This document shows positions 1 to 12,800 of a stretch of DNA of 64,000 nucleotides, in pieces. Origin of the DNA: Leuctra nigra. Taxonomy: Eukaryota > Arthropoda > Insecta > Plecoptera > Leuctridae. Under the pieces are notes generated by a model. The model saw only the letters and a list, made by a program, of their open reading frames with translations. It was not told the DNA's origin and searched no databases. Location of the stretch: the NCBI GenBank assembly GCA_934045905.1, contig OW203763.1, positions 16,560,948-16,624,947 on the forward strand. Direction: 5' to 3'. A program made the translations under genes and the position numbers. Each line of letters begins with the position of its first letter. The first letter of the stretch is position 1.

Positions 1-5
1 ATCTC

Positions 6-728
6 CATAGGCGTGCGCAGGAGAAATCATTAGGGGGGGCCAACATGGGCGCCGGCAGGATTAATGACAGAGGGGAAAAGTCCAATGAAAGAAAATTGTC
101 ACAGGTTAAGGGGGGTGTGGGGGGCGCGCCCCCCACCTTGCCCCGCAGGGCGTTTTTTGGTTTTTTGACACTTTGAAATCAATTTAAGACATTCTGAGGA
201 GCATTTTCTTTAAATTTTTTTTTAATTTACACACCTTTTCACTACAATAAGGTGAGGGGGCATGCCCCAAAACCTGGTCGGCAGAGCGTTTTAGTATTTT
301 GGGCACCATTTTGTTCCCAAAACTTTTTTTCACGACATAAAAATATAAATTGATATGAAAGGGTGTTCGGGAGCGTTAAGCCCCCGAGAAAATATTCTCT
401 GAAAGTCATACATCATATATTAGAGCAATTTTGAGGCATATTATAAAGACATTTTTATGGGAAAAACCTAGAAATTCATGAAAAATCGTATTTTTGGAAG
501 GTACTTTATAGGCATTGTTTTCCAAAATGTTGTGTTTTTGATCAACCCAGTACTTGAGTCCAGTGATTTGAGCAACTCCAGTCTGCCCCGCAGGGAGATT
601 TTTTTGTTTAAACCCATTTAAAACAAAATTTTGACACTATGAGGACCACATTTTATAATTTTTTAGTTGAGGCTGACGCATTAGGGGGGGCCAAGGCCCC
701 CCCGGCCCCCCCCGTGCGCACGCCTATG
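6..728. mobile_element. Non-autonomous hAT-like DNA transposon at the left edge
   Basis: The 14-bp end CATAGGCGTGCGCA (6-19) is repeated inverted at 715-728. The 8 bases after the right end (729-736) are CAAATCTC, and the five visible bases before the left end (1-5) are ATCTC, matching the end of that 8-mer. This fits an 8-bp target-site duplication cut by the window edge. The inside is rich in G/C runs and in a CCCCGCAGGG(CG) motif (about 139 and 583) and shows no open transposase frame. hAT is inferred from the 8-bp duplication alone. Confidence 0.7.
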
Positions 729-3606
729 CAAATCTCACACAATATGTAGAATTGAACTCATCTTTAACATGGCCACGTGAACCCATCAACAACTTGATTG
801 GTCTAGCCAGACAATTTTATACCCTAGAAATCTCACCTACGTTATTACTAAATGTTACCATAGGTAACGTGGGTGAGGTAACGTAGGTGAGTTTTTAATT
901 AACGTAGGTGAGAAACTGAACTTAAAAACAATTTATTTCAATAGCTAATCTAATATCTGTGATATTTAAATCTGGAATACGTGCATAAAAGTGTATTTTA
1001 CTTATTATTTAAATTTTTAGAAATACTAGTTAACTCGCCTACGTTACCGCTGTATACCGCGTTACCAGTACATATTATTTTTTTAATGTTTTCTCAAACT
1101 CTTTCTATGTATACAATGATATATTAAACCGAGAGCAATAATTACCTAACATGACAAAGTCATTTTAAGTCAATTTGCAGATTTTTACAAAAGTTATTGA
1201 AGTAATATATTTTGAAAAATGAAATATGGTGTAACGAAGGTAAGCAAAGAGTTTGCAAAATTACAACATATCATGTGTTACAATTCATAAACGTAAAAGC
1301 AAAAATAAAAAATTATTAAATTCGGTAACGTAGGTGAGATATTTTCTGTCAAAAATGTTTACAATAATGTTGACATCAATTATTGAATTTTGATGAAAAA
1401 CTCGACTTTAATGCTATAAACAGGACTTAGATGCATAACATAAGCCCTTACTTAGTTCACTCTACAGAATAAAGTTTTCAAAAAAAAATGTATGTCTTAA
1501 AACAGACAATTTTTTCAAGAATGACACGTTGACATTATCTTAAAAAAACGTCCTCTAAAGTGTGATGAAAAATATGCATATCTTACTTGACATATCTATT
1601 TAATTAACTACAAGGATCATAAAGATGCTGAGGAAATGATGATAAACGACATTCAGTTTGATCATTCGTTTAAACCAATGACCTCCTCAGTGACACTAAC
1701 TGTGACACGACACTAGTGAGTAGTGAGTGACACTAACTGTGACACTACTGTGACACAGTACACTAACTGTGACACTAGTGACACCAACTGAACCCATTGC
1801 TAACGCAGTGGAAATTATTTGAAAATATCATGTCACGTTCACTAAAGCCCCGAGTTCGATTACCAAGGTGCACCATCTAACCGTGGTTCCGCGTGATTTC
1901 TCTAGTTTCCACAGTCGATCTCCTTTTCATCTGATCTGCATTATTCTATAGTTTAAAACGAGCAGAAGCCATAATTATAAGATCATAACACAAAATACTA
2001 AATTAATCACAGCTGTTTTCGTTTTTAGATTTCTATATCACAAGCAAAATTATGCTTTAAAAGTAAACAAAGTATAAAAAAACAGCATCAAATAATTAAG
2101 CTGCAATATTAGCATAGCCAATGAAAACGGTGGTTATAGAACTAAAAACCATAAATGGACGAATCAATAGAAAGAGTGGGTTATATTACTTTTTTACCAT
2201 GAGGGTAAGGTTGCATTCATGAATCCTGAATCCCATTGTGCGGTCACGTACAGCCGTATTCTTGTTCCTCACATTCGCGGGCGATATAGGCCACAAGCCT
2301 TACAGCAGATTTATCAAGAGACTTCCTTAAAATGCTATTTAGAGAGACAAAGCTAAATTGATCTCATCAAACACTTGACGGTAAGATTAAAACAGCATCC
2401 AAAAACCTTGCCGGCATATTCAAAGCTCAATTAAAGATAAGAACTGGTAATACTAATAGTGTAGATATAGTACAAATAGGAAATAAGATCTGGCAGTATT
2501 TGTTATAATTTATAAGATTTAAGATTTAATATGAGATTCAGTATTCAAAGATTGAGTAACAATGTTTTTTTTTAATAATTTAGAAATTTATTTTAGTTAG
2601 GTAGGTACATTCTACCTAACTTGGGTAGGTACCATCTTGGAAACACACCTCCAGTATGTGCCACCTAGTGTATGTCTTTACACACTTACCATTTAACAAT
2701 AGGTAATATGAGCAGATGAAATGGTAATACGCACTTTATATGTTATTTTTATTGTTTTGTTGTATTTTTTATTTACATTATTTTGTTTCCCACAGACTAA
2801 CCTTTTGGCTATGTGGGATAGTTAGAAGATATGTGTAATGTTTGTATTAATATGTGTAATTGTGTTCAATAAAAAAATCAATAAAAACACACTGTGTAAA
2901 AACAACAGCCACGCCTCCTTTTATAGAAAAACGAACATTCAGAACTGCAAAAGAGTGATATGAAAAAGACAACGAGCCACGTTAATTCAAATATGATTTT
3001 TAAAAAAGCAATAGTACGAATTAATACTGATAAGAAGTTAACGAAAGTTGATTGGCACGATATATTTTTAACGTAAAATGCATTAAAAACAATGTGGTTT
3101 TTTCTTCTTTAAAAGTTAAAAAAAAGTTTTAAGTTTAAATTAGCGTTTAGAATTGGTCCATTTTAATATTATTATTTGAAATTACGGAAAAACTAATCTC
3201 AATTGATTGGGACTTTTTCATCTGGTTTGTTTATTTTAAAATTATAAAATATATTATATTTTGTATTATAAATATATAATTTATTTTATTAAAATAGAAT
3301 AAATATACATGATAAATTATTCCAAGCAATCAGCCAAATGTACATTTGCATAATCCTCGTAGTGCAAAACATAGGTTAGGTAAGTAATTAATATGCCTAA
3401 AACATCGTCTTTAATTACTATACAGACTAAGATCAGCAAACCAGAACATAAAATTCATACATCTGTCCCTTTGTTGTTGACTCATCTTAAACTCTACATT
3501 TTCTACATTTCCCATTGTTACTAATGAGATGTTATAATGATGTCACCCATACAAATACATTTCATTTCATTTTAATTATTATTTTAAACTTATCTGATAA
3601 TCTCAC
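729..3606. other. No gene seen; probable intron of the channel gene
   Basis: This AT-rich stretch lies downstream of the last visible exon of the minus-strand chloride-channel gene, so it should be intron. I looked on the minus strand for the next conserved exon (the Cys-loop segment) and did not find it. It holds several copies of an ACGTAGGTGAG motif (about 840-915, 1030-1060 and 1325-1340) and an A-rich stretch with AATAAA signals near 2868-2886 that could be an old retroposon tail. Confidence 0.4.
1690..1786. repeat. Short degenerate tandem repeat (GTGACACTAACT-like)
   Basis: The words GTGACAC and TAACTGTGACAC recur about six times with irregular spacing. There is no coding capacity. It looks like a small local expansion inside the presumed intron. 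Confidence 0.65.
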
Positions 3607-5481
3607 CTTGAAGAGTACAGGACTCGTCCATCTTTGTATAAGCGTACAAACTTATTTGGTGTTGTTATTGTATGAAGATAGGATTGTTTACCATTGTAGA
3701 AATACGTATCTGGTTTCCAGATTTTCTTCAACATCGATATACTCAGCGCAAGAGTCTCTTTATTAGCTGTGAATGCCAATCTTCGATCTACCCACGTCTG
3801 ACGAAAGTAACAATCCATGGAATAAGTCTGGAAAAAATCAGACATCTCATGTCATGGTGGTACTTTCAAAAGTCATTTTAGTGTAATGGTTTTTGAATTT
3901 ATTTGGAAAGATGTTTCAATTTTGTAAGATATATTTAATTTTCATACTATTGTAAAGCTTACTAGCTATAAAATAATTATATTTACTTAAGTTGTCAAGA
4001 TATAACATTATAATTATAATGTGTACAGAAGTCCAGAAAGGTATTCCAAATTTGAGAATAACATTGACTATAAAAGCAAAATATTTTGGTTACACAATAC
4101 ATGGTTATACAATTTGGTTATACAACTTTAAATATGATGATAATGATGGATATTTAGTGAATCACTCACTTAGGAAGGTGTTTCCTGATTGGAATATGAT
4201 GTTATTCCCATTAGAAGACTTACCATGTCAACTTCAGATATTGGACCCATACTTCTAACCATTATGTCCACTTCAACCACTGCTGGTGGTCCTGCAAAAT
4301 ATGTCGATTACCGATAGCACTCGACATCTAAGATATTGGTATGTTGTAAGAATCAGTTTAAGGTTATTTTTGCCACTCAATGTAATTGTGTAATGGTCTC
4401 ATAATTCCAAATATATATTTTAAAGTTCTTGTAATGAATCATATTTATATACGTTTTTTTTCTTCCTGCGGTAAAATGCCATTTGACATTTTTATTTATC
4501 TAATTACTAAAAGTTCAGCGTCATAATAGTAAGTTATAGGTACATAGTCAATGTGATAATACAGACCTCCAAAATCTGGTCGCACACTATTGTCATAACC
4601 TCGCAGTAAATTGTCGAGTAGGTCAGAAATATTTTTGTGATTATTGTGTTGTGGATGTTTTAACCCATCAAGCCTGAAAACCAATTAATTAATCAAGTTA
4701 TTTACATTGTTTTCTTTTTCATTATAAATACAACAGATCTTCATTATTATCTTGCGTCTTCCCGAAATCTTAATTTCGATACTCTGATATCTATCGTGAA
4801 GATATTGTATCGTATTTTGTATCAATATCATGACAATACGATGTTTTTGTCTCATTATAAAAGAATCTCTGATTGGTTTAATTTGTAGATACTGAAGTTG
4901 AAACTATGGAAGGGGAGGAGCCAGTTTACAAATTACGGCACCTCCATCAAGAAATCAAGAAATAGTAGATGGGAAGACTGGGGATGACATTTAGCTTGAA
5001 TATTAAAAGTCCCGATGTTTAATGAATAATAATTACTATTTTTCCCTTTCCAATTAGGGAACTAATATTATTTTATTCTTATTTGAAGGAAGTCTGCATT
5101 CGATAGCTCATTCATTATCACTCACTGTCCCAACGCAGTGAATTCGGACCTCCTCTTTGACGGGACTGCCTAGAGCATGTCGTCCCATTTATCTCTAGAG
5201 CAACCGAATAAACGTTCATCTCTAATTACTCATTATTTTTTCAATATCAAGATATTGAATAGATTCCGTTTAAAACAAGATACTTCGCTGCCTTAATTAG
5301 AGATGTGAATTGTTTTATTTTTGGTAAGAGAGAAAAGAATTGAAAAGTAAATCGTTGTAAACTGCATTATTGATTGACTTCCTGTGACTTACAGTTCAGT
5401 GGTAGTTGTAGTTGTCACTTGTAAGCCATCGAGGACTATCACAGTCATTGCCAATATTTGAAACATTGATGACGAACTCAT
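3607..5481 (-). CDS. GABA-A/glycine-receptor-like chloride-channel subunit, CG8916 type (partial, 5' exons)
   Basis: Four exons join on the minus strand: 5393-5481 (89 bp), 4567-4673 (107 bp), 4224-4291 (68 bp) and 3607-3827 (221 bp), with splice phases 2, 1 and 0 and the last exon ending in phase 2. All four donors are GT; the acceptors of exons 2-4 are AG. The 68-bp and 221-bp sizes are the classic GABA-A receptor exon sizes. The first ATG (5481) follows an in-frame TAA and opens a hydrophobic signal peptide (FQILAMTVIVL). Residues about 40-161 form the start of the ligand-binding domain: NISDLLDNLL, then RPDFGGPP, SMGPISEVDM, MDCYFRQTWVDRRLAF, then WKPDTYFYNG and TTPNKFVRLY. The Cys-loop, the four membrane helices and the stop codon lie beyond the left edge. 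Known role of the family: pentameric ligand-gated anion channel in neuron membranes. Assignment to the CG8916 group rather than Grd, Lcch3 or Rdl rests on remembered motif similarity and is less certain than the family. Confidence 0.88.
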
Positions 5482-8089
5482 CTCAGTAGTTTCATCTTAC
5501 ATGCTTCAGAAATGATTTTTTCATGATCATCTGAAATTAATCAATAAACATGTTTCGTTAAATAAAGAGTATAATTTGATGTATTTATTGCCATTGTGGT
5601 TAAATCGATGGGCATTGGATTCAGTATGAAAGGCGTTTGAAACATATAGCAATTAGCAGAAGATTTCCCCTAAGACTTTAACGTGGTCCCTGAGCTTGTA
5701 ATGATGATGTCGGAACATTTCCAACTGAAGAAGCAATCATCGATATCGTATCCAAGGTAAGACTAAATCGAACTAACATGCAATTACTGGTTGTGTCTTT
5801 TAATTTGATTCCAACATTTAATACGTAGTCAAAAAACATAAATAGGCCAATTAGTATTGATAGGACCCATTTAAATATGATAAATTATTTGAATAGCCTA
5901 TTATATTACTGAAACATAAATCCCATAACTAAAATAATTTGTTGTTCTCAATTATACTTATAAAAAATAGTTTGTTATAATTCGGATACAGTACATATGT
6001 TTAGTATTAAAATCGATATTAATTTTGCAACAAATATATCGAAGCTGATCATGGAAATGTTGTAAATTTTACACAAAGAAACTGTGACGCAATTTTGGAC
6101 TGGTTAGAAATGTGTGATTTACTGTATTGACAGGAATGGAATTTGATATTTGAGCTAAAGCCCGAGGTATGACCGAATGAGTGGTATGCCGGTAGAAGGA
6201 AGGGTATGTCACACTTTTCGACAGCAAATATCCCCGGCTAGTAGGTTTCGAATGAAATAGATCTGTACTATTGGATGGCAAACTTTCAACTCGGTTCAAT
6301 TTCAATGCTGCCTCCAGCATTTCTCCTCGATAACGGAGACTTTTCACTTTTAGGTTCGTCCTGTGCAATCGATCCTCTACTCAAGCTCATTATCAGACCC
6401 TTACTTCTTGTTCTTAGATCTCAACATATCTATACATCGATCTTTTCTACAACACATCTTTAGCACCTTGCATGAGATTAATTTTAATACCTACAGGCGT
6501 TTAATGCCAAATAAATAACTTACAATCTTACAGACTTAGCAAACAGGTGATTGATGCAAAAGTAAGAAGTAGTACGCTTCACGGAAAATAAATTTGTAGA
6601 CAATTAGATGAGCGAATGAATAATATTTAATTACGAACTATGTGATTTCTAAATACTTAAATACATATTTCTCATATTCTCTATCTGTCACAATATTTAT
6701 AAAAAGAATCTGTTATGTCACCAGGACTAGCTTTAGGTATAAGCAGTCAATTTGTGATGGCCTAAGGATATTTTCTCTTTCTTTCTTTTGAGACTTTAGA
6801 GCAGCCTTTCTTTACTCATTTTCCACCATTTTTCATTATAGCTATTTTTCCTCTTGATGTGCATATCGCATATGATAGCCAATAGAACGATCCACAAATA
6901 CTCCGCCTTATCGCGTACCTACTTCAAGGAACTTCGGCTCATTTCCTACACATTGACAATGCAGCGAGTTGAAACTATTATTCAGTTTGAAAGAGCCATC
7001 AATCTATAACATTTTATTAGAACGGATCACTGGGAAGATAGCAAGAACAGCCTCGAGGTGATTTCCATTATGAGCAAGTAGTTATCATTTCCTTACATTC
7101 TAGTTTTTATTGTAATGCAAAATAAGTAACTAAAAGCTTAAATCTCAAGGTAACTCAGTTTTTACACAAATTTGATATTATTAATGTAATTATATACAGT
7201 CAGAATTTATTTTTCGCGTGATTTGGTAACTCGAAAATAGAAAATTATACAAACATTTCCTTTCGTTTACATACTAACAGGTATTGTCATCATACCCAGA
7301 AGACATTTCTTATAAAACTTGATTTTCACTTTGGAGAAGACAATGTATATAATTTTTCTCTCCTAAAGGGCGTTCTTTAAAAAATGTACTAAAACGCTAA
7401 AGAAAAGAAAAATAAAATGTGTAAGAGAGAACAGAAACCCTTTTAAATTAATTAATAGATCTTTACAAATATTTACATGCTCATCATTGACGTAACTAAT
7501 TCTTAATTAAGTACGATTTTCACACATAAAGTACATCTAGGTTAAGTGATACTACCGTAGAAATAGCTGGTTGGTTTGTTTCAATTTAAATATCCTTTGT
7601 CTTTTTCCAAGTGTTCTGCCTACCTAATTTGCATGCATCAGCTATGCAGTTTTTTTCTCACATAGAGAATTGAATTTGATTTAAATATATGTGATTACTA
7701 ATTATTCTCTACATGCTGTCAGACGTGTTTCATCTAGATCTGATTGGTTATTCAAGGTTCCATTGTTTAAATTACTTTTGAACATTTATACATATTACAT
7801 TTTATACAAATGAATACTTACTTATTTAGAATTCCTGCAGATTTCGTTTTCATTCACCTGTCAATGTTGCTTATTTTCGTTTAAAGCAAAAATAAATACT
7901 GTAATTTTTACGAATTTACAAAAGTAAGTTTTAGTTTAAGAAAAACTAAAATTAACTAAGAAAATTTTATAGATCGAGAATATATAGTGTCATGAAAATC
8001 TCGTAGAAAAAAGCAATTTAATTCATATCATTTAAAGATCAATATAAGATAAGATTAATTTATGTAATAAATAAAAAAAATAAAGTGAG
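5482..8089. other. No gene seen; region 5' of the channel gene
   Basis: AT-rich DNA upstream of the channel start codon, probably 5' UTR intron or intergenic. A 99-codon minus-strand frame near 6069-6368 has no recognisable domain and no splice partner I could defend. No transposon ends were recognised. Confidence 0.35.
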
Positions 8090-8275
8090 TAAACGCGATG
8101 TATCTAATCGCGAGTGTGACAGAAACGACGCCTGGACCGTCGCGACGCTTGCGATACCACTGTTGGCGAGTTTGTGTCGGGGTGGTAGTCACCATCTGAT
8201 TTTCACTTGGAACACGAGCGTAGCTTAGCGGCGATCGCGTCAACTATTATATCACCGACGCTTTTCCATCATCGA
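8090..8275 (-). promoter_or_regulatory. CpG-rich patch, candidate promoter or first non-coding exon of the channel gene
   Basis: In a region otherwise very poor in CG dinucleotides, about 185 bp carry more than a dozen CpGs (for example ATCGCGAG, CCGTCGCGACG and GCGGCGATCGCG). It lies 2.6 kb upstream of the first coding exon of the minus-strand channel gene. CpG-rich start regions are usual for broadly used promoters. The strand and role are inferred from position only. Confidence 0.3.
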
Positions 8276-9225
8276 AAGTTTAATGTAACTTCAAAAGAAG
8301 CTTATGATCTTTACCAATCATAAAACATAAGCATATGAATTTACTCTCTTCGGATGTGTTGGTAAAAAAGGAAATTTTATTACCAAAATGCGATGTTCAA
8401 CCCTTTCATTGAAATTGTGTTTATTTTATTATTAATAAGCATTCATTTGAGAATTCATTATTATAACTTAATTATTTGTTTATCGCAGATCTGATTACTA
8501 ATACACTTAGTTCCCGCTCTATTTTATTTAAAAGCTTTTATTTGGCTTTCATGTGAATTTGGTAGTTCCGGTTTTTCCAGAATGTGTATACTTTTCCGGT
8601 AAAAGTTTCAGTTCCAAAATTGAACACGCTCATAATACACGAACATGGTCTGAACTCTGACATGGTTTTTGTCAGAGGGCGATACACCGTACTAATGCGA
8701 ATGATTCTAGCACCATAATTTGCAAATAAGAGAGAAAACTCGAAATCAAATTTCAGTAGAAAAATAAATAAGTCAAGTGAGGTAGGTAATCAAAAACTAT
8801 ATACTTGGTAAATATTTTGGGAGCCTATCTCATCACCGAAGTGAGTATTTTTAAAAGTAAACATCGCCATGGTACATCAGAAAGTATAATCTATGACCTA
8901 TGTTATAATGTTTAAGTGTACTTACTAAAACTAGTGTAAATTACCGAAATATAATAATTTGAAGACACTGTAAGTACGTTGTAGTATTTCCTACAAAATG
9001 TGTGTATTCCTGACAAAATTACAAATTCCATCTTAAAATTGCAAGAAAACAAATATTCCTGTATCATTTTTTTTCAGCAGTACTTAAACCTACTTCGATT
9101 TTAGAAAAAAAAGAATATGGTCAACCACCTCTCCCAACCCCGAAATGTTTACTTGTATACGAACTAATAATGAAATCACGAAGAATCATTTTGAAAGTTT
9201 CCCTCCCTCCGTATTTGCCCCCCTT

Positions 9226-9703
9226 GCTTGGAACGTACGCCACTGGTGGTGCCCGCTCCCTCTGCTTGGAACATACGCCACTGGTGGTGCCCGCTCCCCC
9301 TGCTTGGAACGTACGCCACTGGTGGTGCCCGCTCCCTCTGCTTGGAACGTACGCCACTGGTGATGACCGCTCCCCCTGCTTGGAACGTACGCCACTGGTG
9401 GTGCCCGCTCCCCCTGCTTGGAACGTACGCCACTGGTGGTGCCCGCTCCCCCTGCTTGGAACGTACGCCACTGGAGGTGACCGCTCCCCCTGCTTGGAAC
9501 GTACGCCACTGGTGGTGCCCGATCCCCCTGCTTGGAACGTACGCCACTGGAGGTGACCGCTCCCCCTGCTTGGAACGTACGCCACTGGTGGTGAACGCTC
9601 CCCCTGCTTGGAACGTACGCCACTGGTGGTGCCCGTTCCTCCCTGCTTGGAACGTACGCCACTGGAGGTGACCGCTCCCCCTGCTTGGAACGTACGCCAC
9701 TGG
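9226..9703. repeat. Minisatellite, 38-bp unit, about 12.5 copies
   Basis: The unit starts GCTTGGAACGTACGCCACTG and continues GTGGTGCCCGCTCCCCCT, 38 bp in all. Unit starts run from 9226 to 9683, 457 bp or 12 units plus one extra base (a C insertion near 9640). Variation sits mostly in the GTGGTGCCCG part (GATGACCG, GAGGTGACCG, GTGAACG). Because 38 is not a multiple of 3 and the unit has no stop, long frames are open on both strands in several phases. They are artefacts of the repeat, not genes. Confidence 0.97.
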
Positions 9704-9810
9704 ATCGACACAAAATGGATAATAATTGCATTATCTTACAAGTGTTTAACGAAGCAATTCTTGATTTCTGTGCAATGAAGCTTATTTGGTCCATCCACGA
9801 GTTGATAGGA

Positions 9811-9836
9811 GGGGGGGGGGGGGGGGGGGGGGGGGG
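9811..9836. repeat. Poly-G run (26 bp)
   Basis: An unbroken G homopolymer about 100 bp past the minisatellite. Its length is unreliable in sequencing and could mark an assembly join. Confidence 0.9.
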
Positions 9837-12800
9837 AAGATCAGAGTGGACGAGCTCAAATCTTGACCTTTCACGTGATTAAAAGATCTATGCAATTGTT
9901 CAATATGAGTTAATAACACGTTACAAGTACCTTCATATTACGTTTTGATGTTAATAAAAACGTTCCATACTATTCCAAACAACAATTCTGATATTGTACA
10001 ATTTAACCACCATTTTTACTCTGTCCTGATGAGGGAATCGTCAAACCAAACCACTTTACTTAAATCTATGTATAATTTCAAGATTTTAACAATCAAAGTT
10101 CTTATTAAATTAATGAAATAAAATTGTACTTCATTATTTGTTTACTTTCTGCATCTAAGAGGTAGAAGGCCCGGTGTCCATTTCTCAGGTTTACTTTGCA
10201 CGCTTTTAGAATCATATAATTAATCTCCTAGCAATTGCAATTTGACTGCAGTCAACAATTACAGTTGAAGTATTCTCTTTCAAAATGAATGGTGTCACTT
10301 TTACAATATTATTGGATGAAAGTAGAATTACTGGTTTTGAACTCACTTCAAGAATCATTGAAATTGACTTCCGACCTTTTACCTCTGAGCTTCGTAGTTA
10401 TAAATTATAATATTATAAACTATGAAGTGAGGGTGGCAAGGCAAGCTAATTGAAATTCTTTTCCCTACGTTTCTCCTACACTGTATGTCCTTGATATTGT
10501 TATAATTAAATCATCATCATCAAATCATCCAAGGCTTTTAATCTATCCGAGACGAATGTATCGGAATAATTGATATGAGTTGATACTAGTAATCTTCAGC
10601 GTCGTATTGAGATCATTGAGATGGATTTGAACTCCCGCCCTCGAGAACGTGAGTGCAAGTTAATTAGTTATTAGTTTCCATGAACTTCCGGTCTATGCTG
10701 ATTGGATTCAGATAATCATATCGCTGCTCAAATCATTAACTTAATTATACTCCAAGTTGTGATACCTAGAGGCTACATTAATCTGATCGAAATCAATAAA
10801 CTTTGCTTTTATCATACATTTGATCTTGTATTAACAATGAAGCCATTGTTTCTCTGAATTTAAAACGATTTTTTGCTATGATAAGTAAAGGGCGTTAATA
10901 CCTATCAGAAAAAAATGAGAAGAGTAATTAAGCGAGTGTCTTCACTTGAAACTTATGGCTGCAATCTCCATTTTTGTGTGTGTTCTTTTCGCATTTCTGC
11001 TCAAACGAAGTAACGGATCAAGATAATTTTTTTCACAAAAGATTCATTACTATCTTGATTGATTTCCAACTGATAGCTTGACTGACAAAAATGAGTATCG
11101 ACGATGAGTCTCAACTCATTTTCAATTCATATATTTTTTAACAGTATACCTACTCGCATATAAACAGTATTTATATAAACAGTATTCCTCTATTTTTGTT
11201 ATACATGATTCTGTGACTTGGAATTTGGGATGAAAGGAGGTGAGATGTGGCAAGCAAAATACCTACATGAAGTCCGTGAGGGGCATGGCAAGCGAATTAA
11301 AGAAGGAACAAGTGAGAAACGTGGCGATACGGCAGCAGTTGGCGTGGAGTGTTGATTTTAACATTTGCGGGAAAGATTGTGATGGAATTAAGAATGTGTG
11401 TCAACAGAATGCTAAAAAGAATGCAGAAAATCAAAGAAAAATTGAAAGACCAAGATAGATAGATTGAGCAGGCGAAACGAGATTTAGAAGAACGAGTTAA
11501 AATCTAACAAGTTGACGGCAAGATGTTGGAAATCAATTAATAAGGAATCAATTAGCTGCAAGTGTGGAAGAAGAAGGATAAGGAAGAGGGGGAGGAGAGG
11601 GGAGAAATATAACAAGAAGTGGAAGCAGTAGGAAGAGAAGACGTTGGAAGGGAAGGTCAACTAGGCAACTTGGTGTTCAACTTGGTAAAGTAGGTATGAG
11701 TGCATGAATTCTTTTGTTTCAAAATTTGTTGACCTATGCCGTACAATAGGCTGTTTCTAATTTGTAAATATAAACTCGGTATTAAAAATGTATTTTCTTA
11801 TAATATGCAGCTCTGTTGTTTATGATAGGCACACGCTAAAGTAAATGGGTTAATAAATCATCGTGCATATTATATAAAGCCCATCAATTAGTTAGGTACC
11901 ATTTTGTTAACAACAGTTTGAAATATTATTTAGTTATTATAATATTTTGTTAACCAGTAATGAAATATTTTGACTTTCATAACTGGTTTACAACGAGTGT
12001 AATCGGAAATGTAATTTCATTAAAATGTATCTTTTTCACATTCGATATTACTAAAGAATTGCTTGAGATGAGTTTTGCACACAGCAATAGATATAGTGTG
12101 TTGAGTAATGCGATTCTGTGTCATCACAAGCTTCTAATATGTAAATCTACGACTACGAGTACAGGTTTGGCATGCGAATGTTAGATCTCTTCCATATTTC
12201 CATCTCGGCTCTAGATATGAAAGAAATCAGACAAGCCATACAAATTACCATGCAATATGTTGCACGTTGGATAGAGAAGAGTGACAAAAGGACATGGAAA
12301 TTCATAACACAACCACTGCAACGTATATTTATGAACTTCATAATATTTGTGAAATGAAAATTAAAACACGTATTAGTTATGAAATTAAAATTTTCAAATA
12401 TTATGTTGAAGTGCCATGACTCAGTCTGATTCCTCCACATGATTGACATGATTGATTTTTGTTTTCTCTAATATAAATATATTATGTAACTCACACAAAA
12501 TACAAAATTGACAAAATTTTAATAAATTTTGCCTTGAATTATAAGAATTTGTAGATTTTTATGTGCAGTGCTTTCTTTGTTTGTCCCAATTGTTCGATGC
12601 TGTATTATTCTGCTTTTTACAATATTGTCATCGTACGACTATTGTCTCAATCCTCGTTTTATTTCTCTAGAGAATTCGGCGTTGAGTGAGTCTTGGAACT
12701 CATGTATTTTTCAATGAAAAGTGGAGCACAATCTAAAAGAAAACTCGGCATAGTTGAAATAAAATATATATATAATATTTCGTAGAGTATTTGCGTATTA

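Noticed and set aside
6069..6368. 99-codon minus-strand frame upstream of the channel gene, considered as an earlier exon
   Set aside because: The coding start of the channel gene is already explained at 5481, with an in-frame stop before it. The frame has no domain and no suitable splice sites were found.
9121..9794. Long overlapping open frames on both strands (up to 202 codons, VPSRG / WNVRHW repeats)
   Set aside because: They arise because the 38-bp tandem unit has no stop in most phases. Frames on both strands are equally open, and there is no start context, splice site or known domain.
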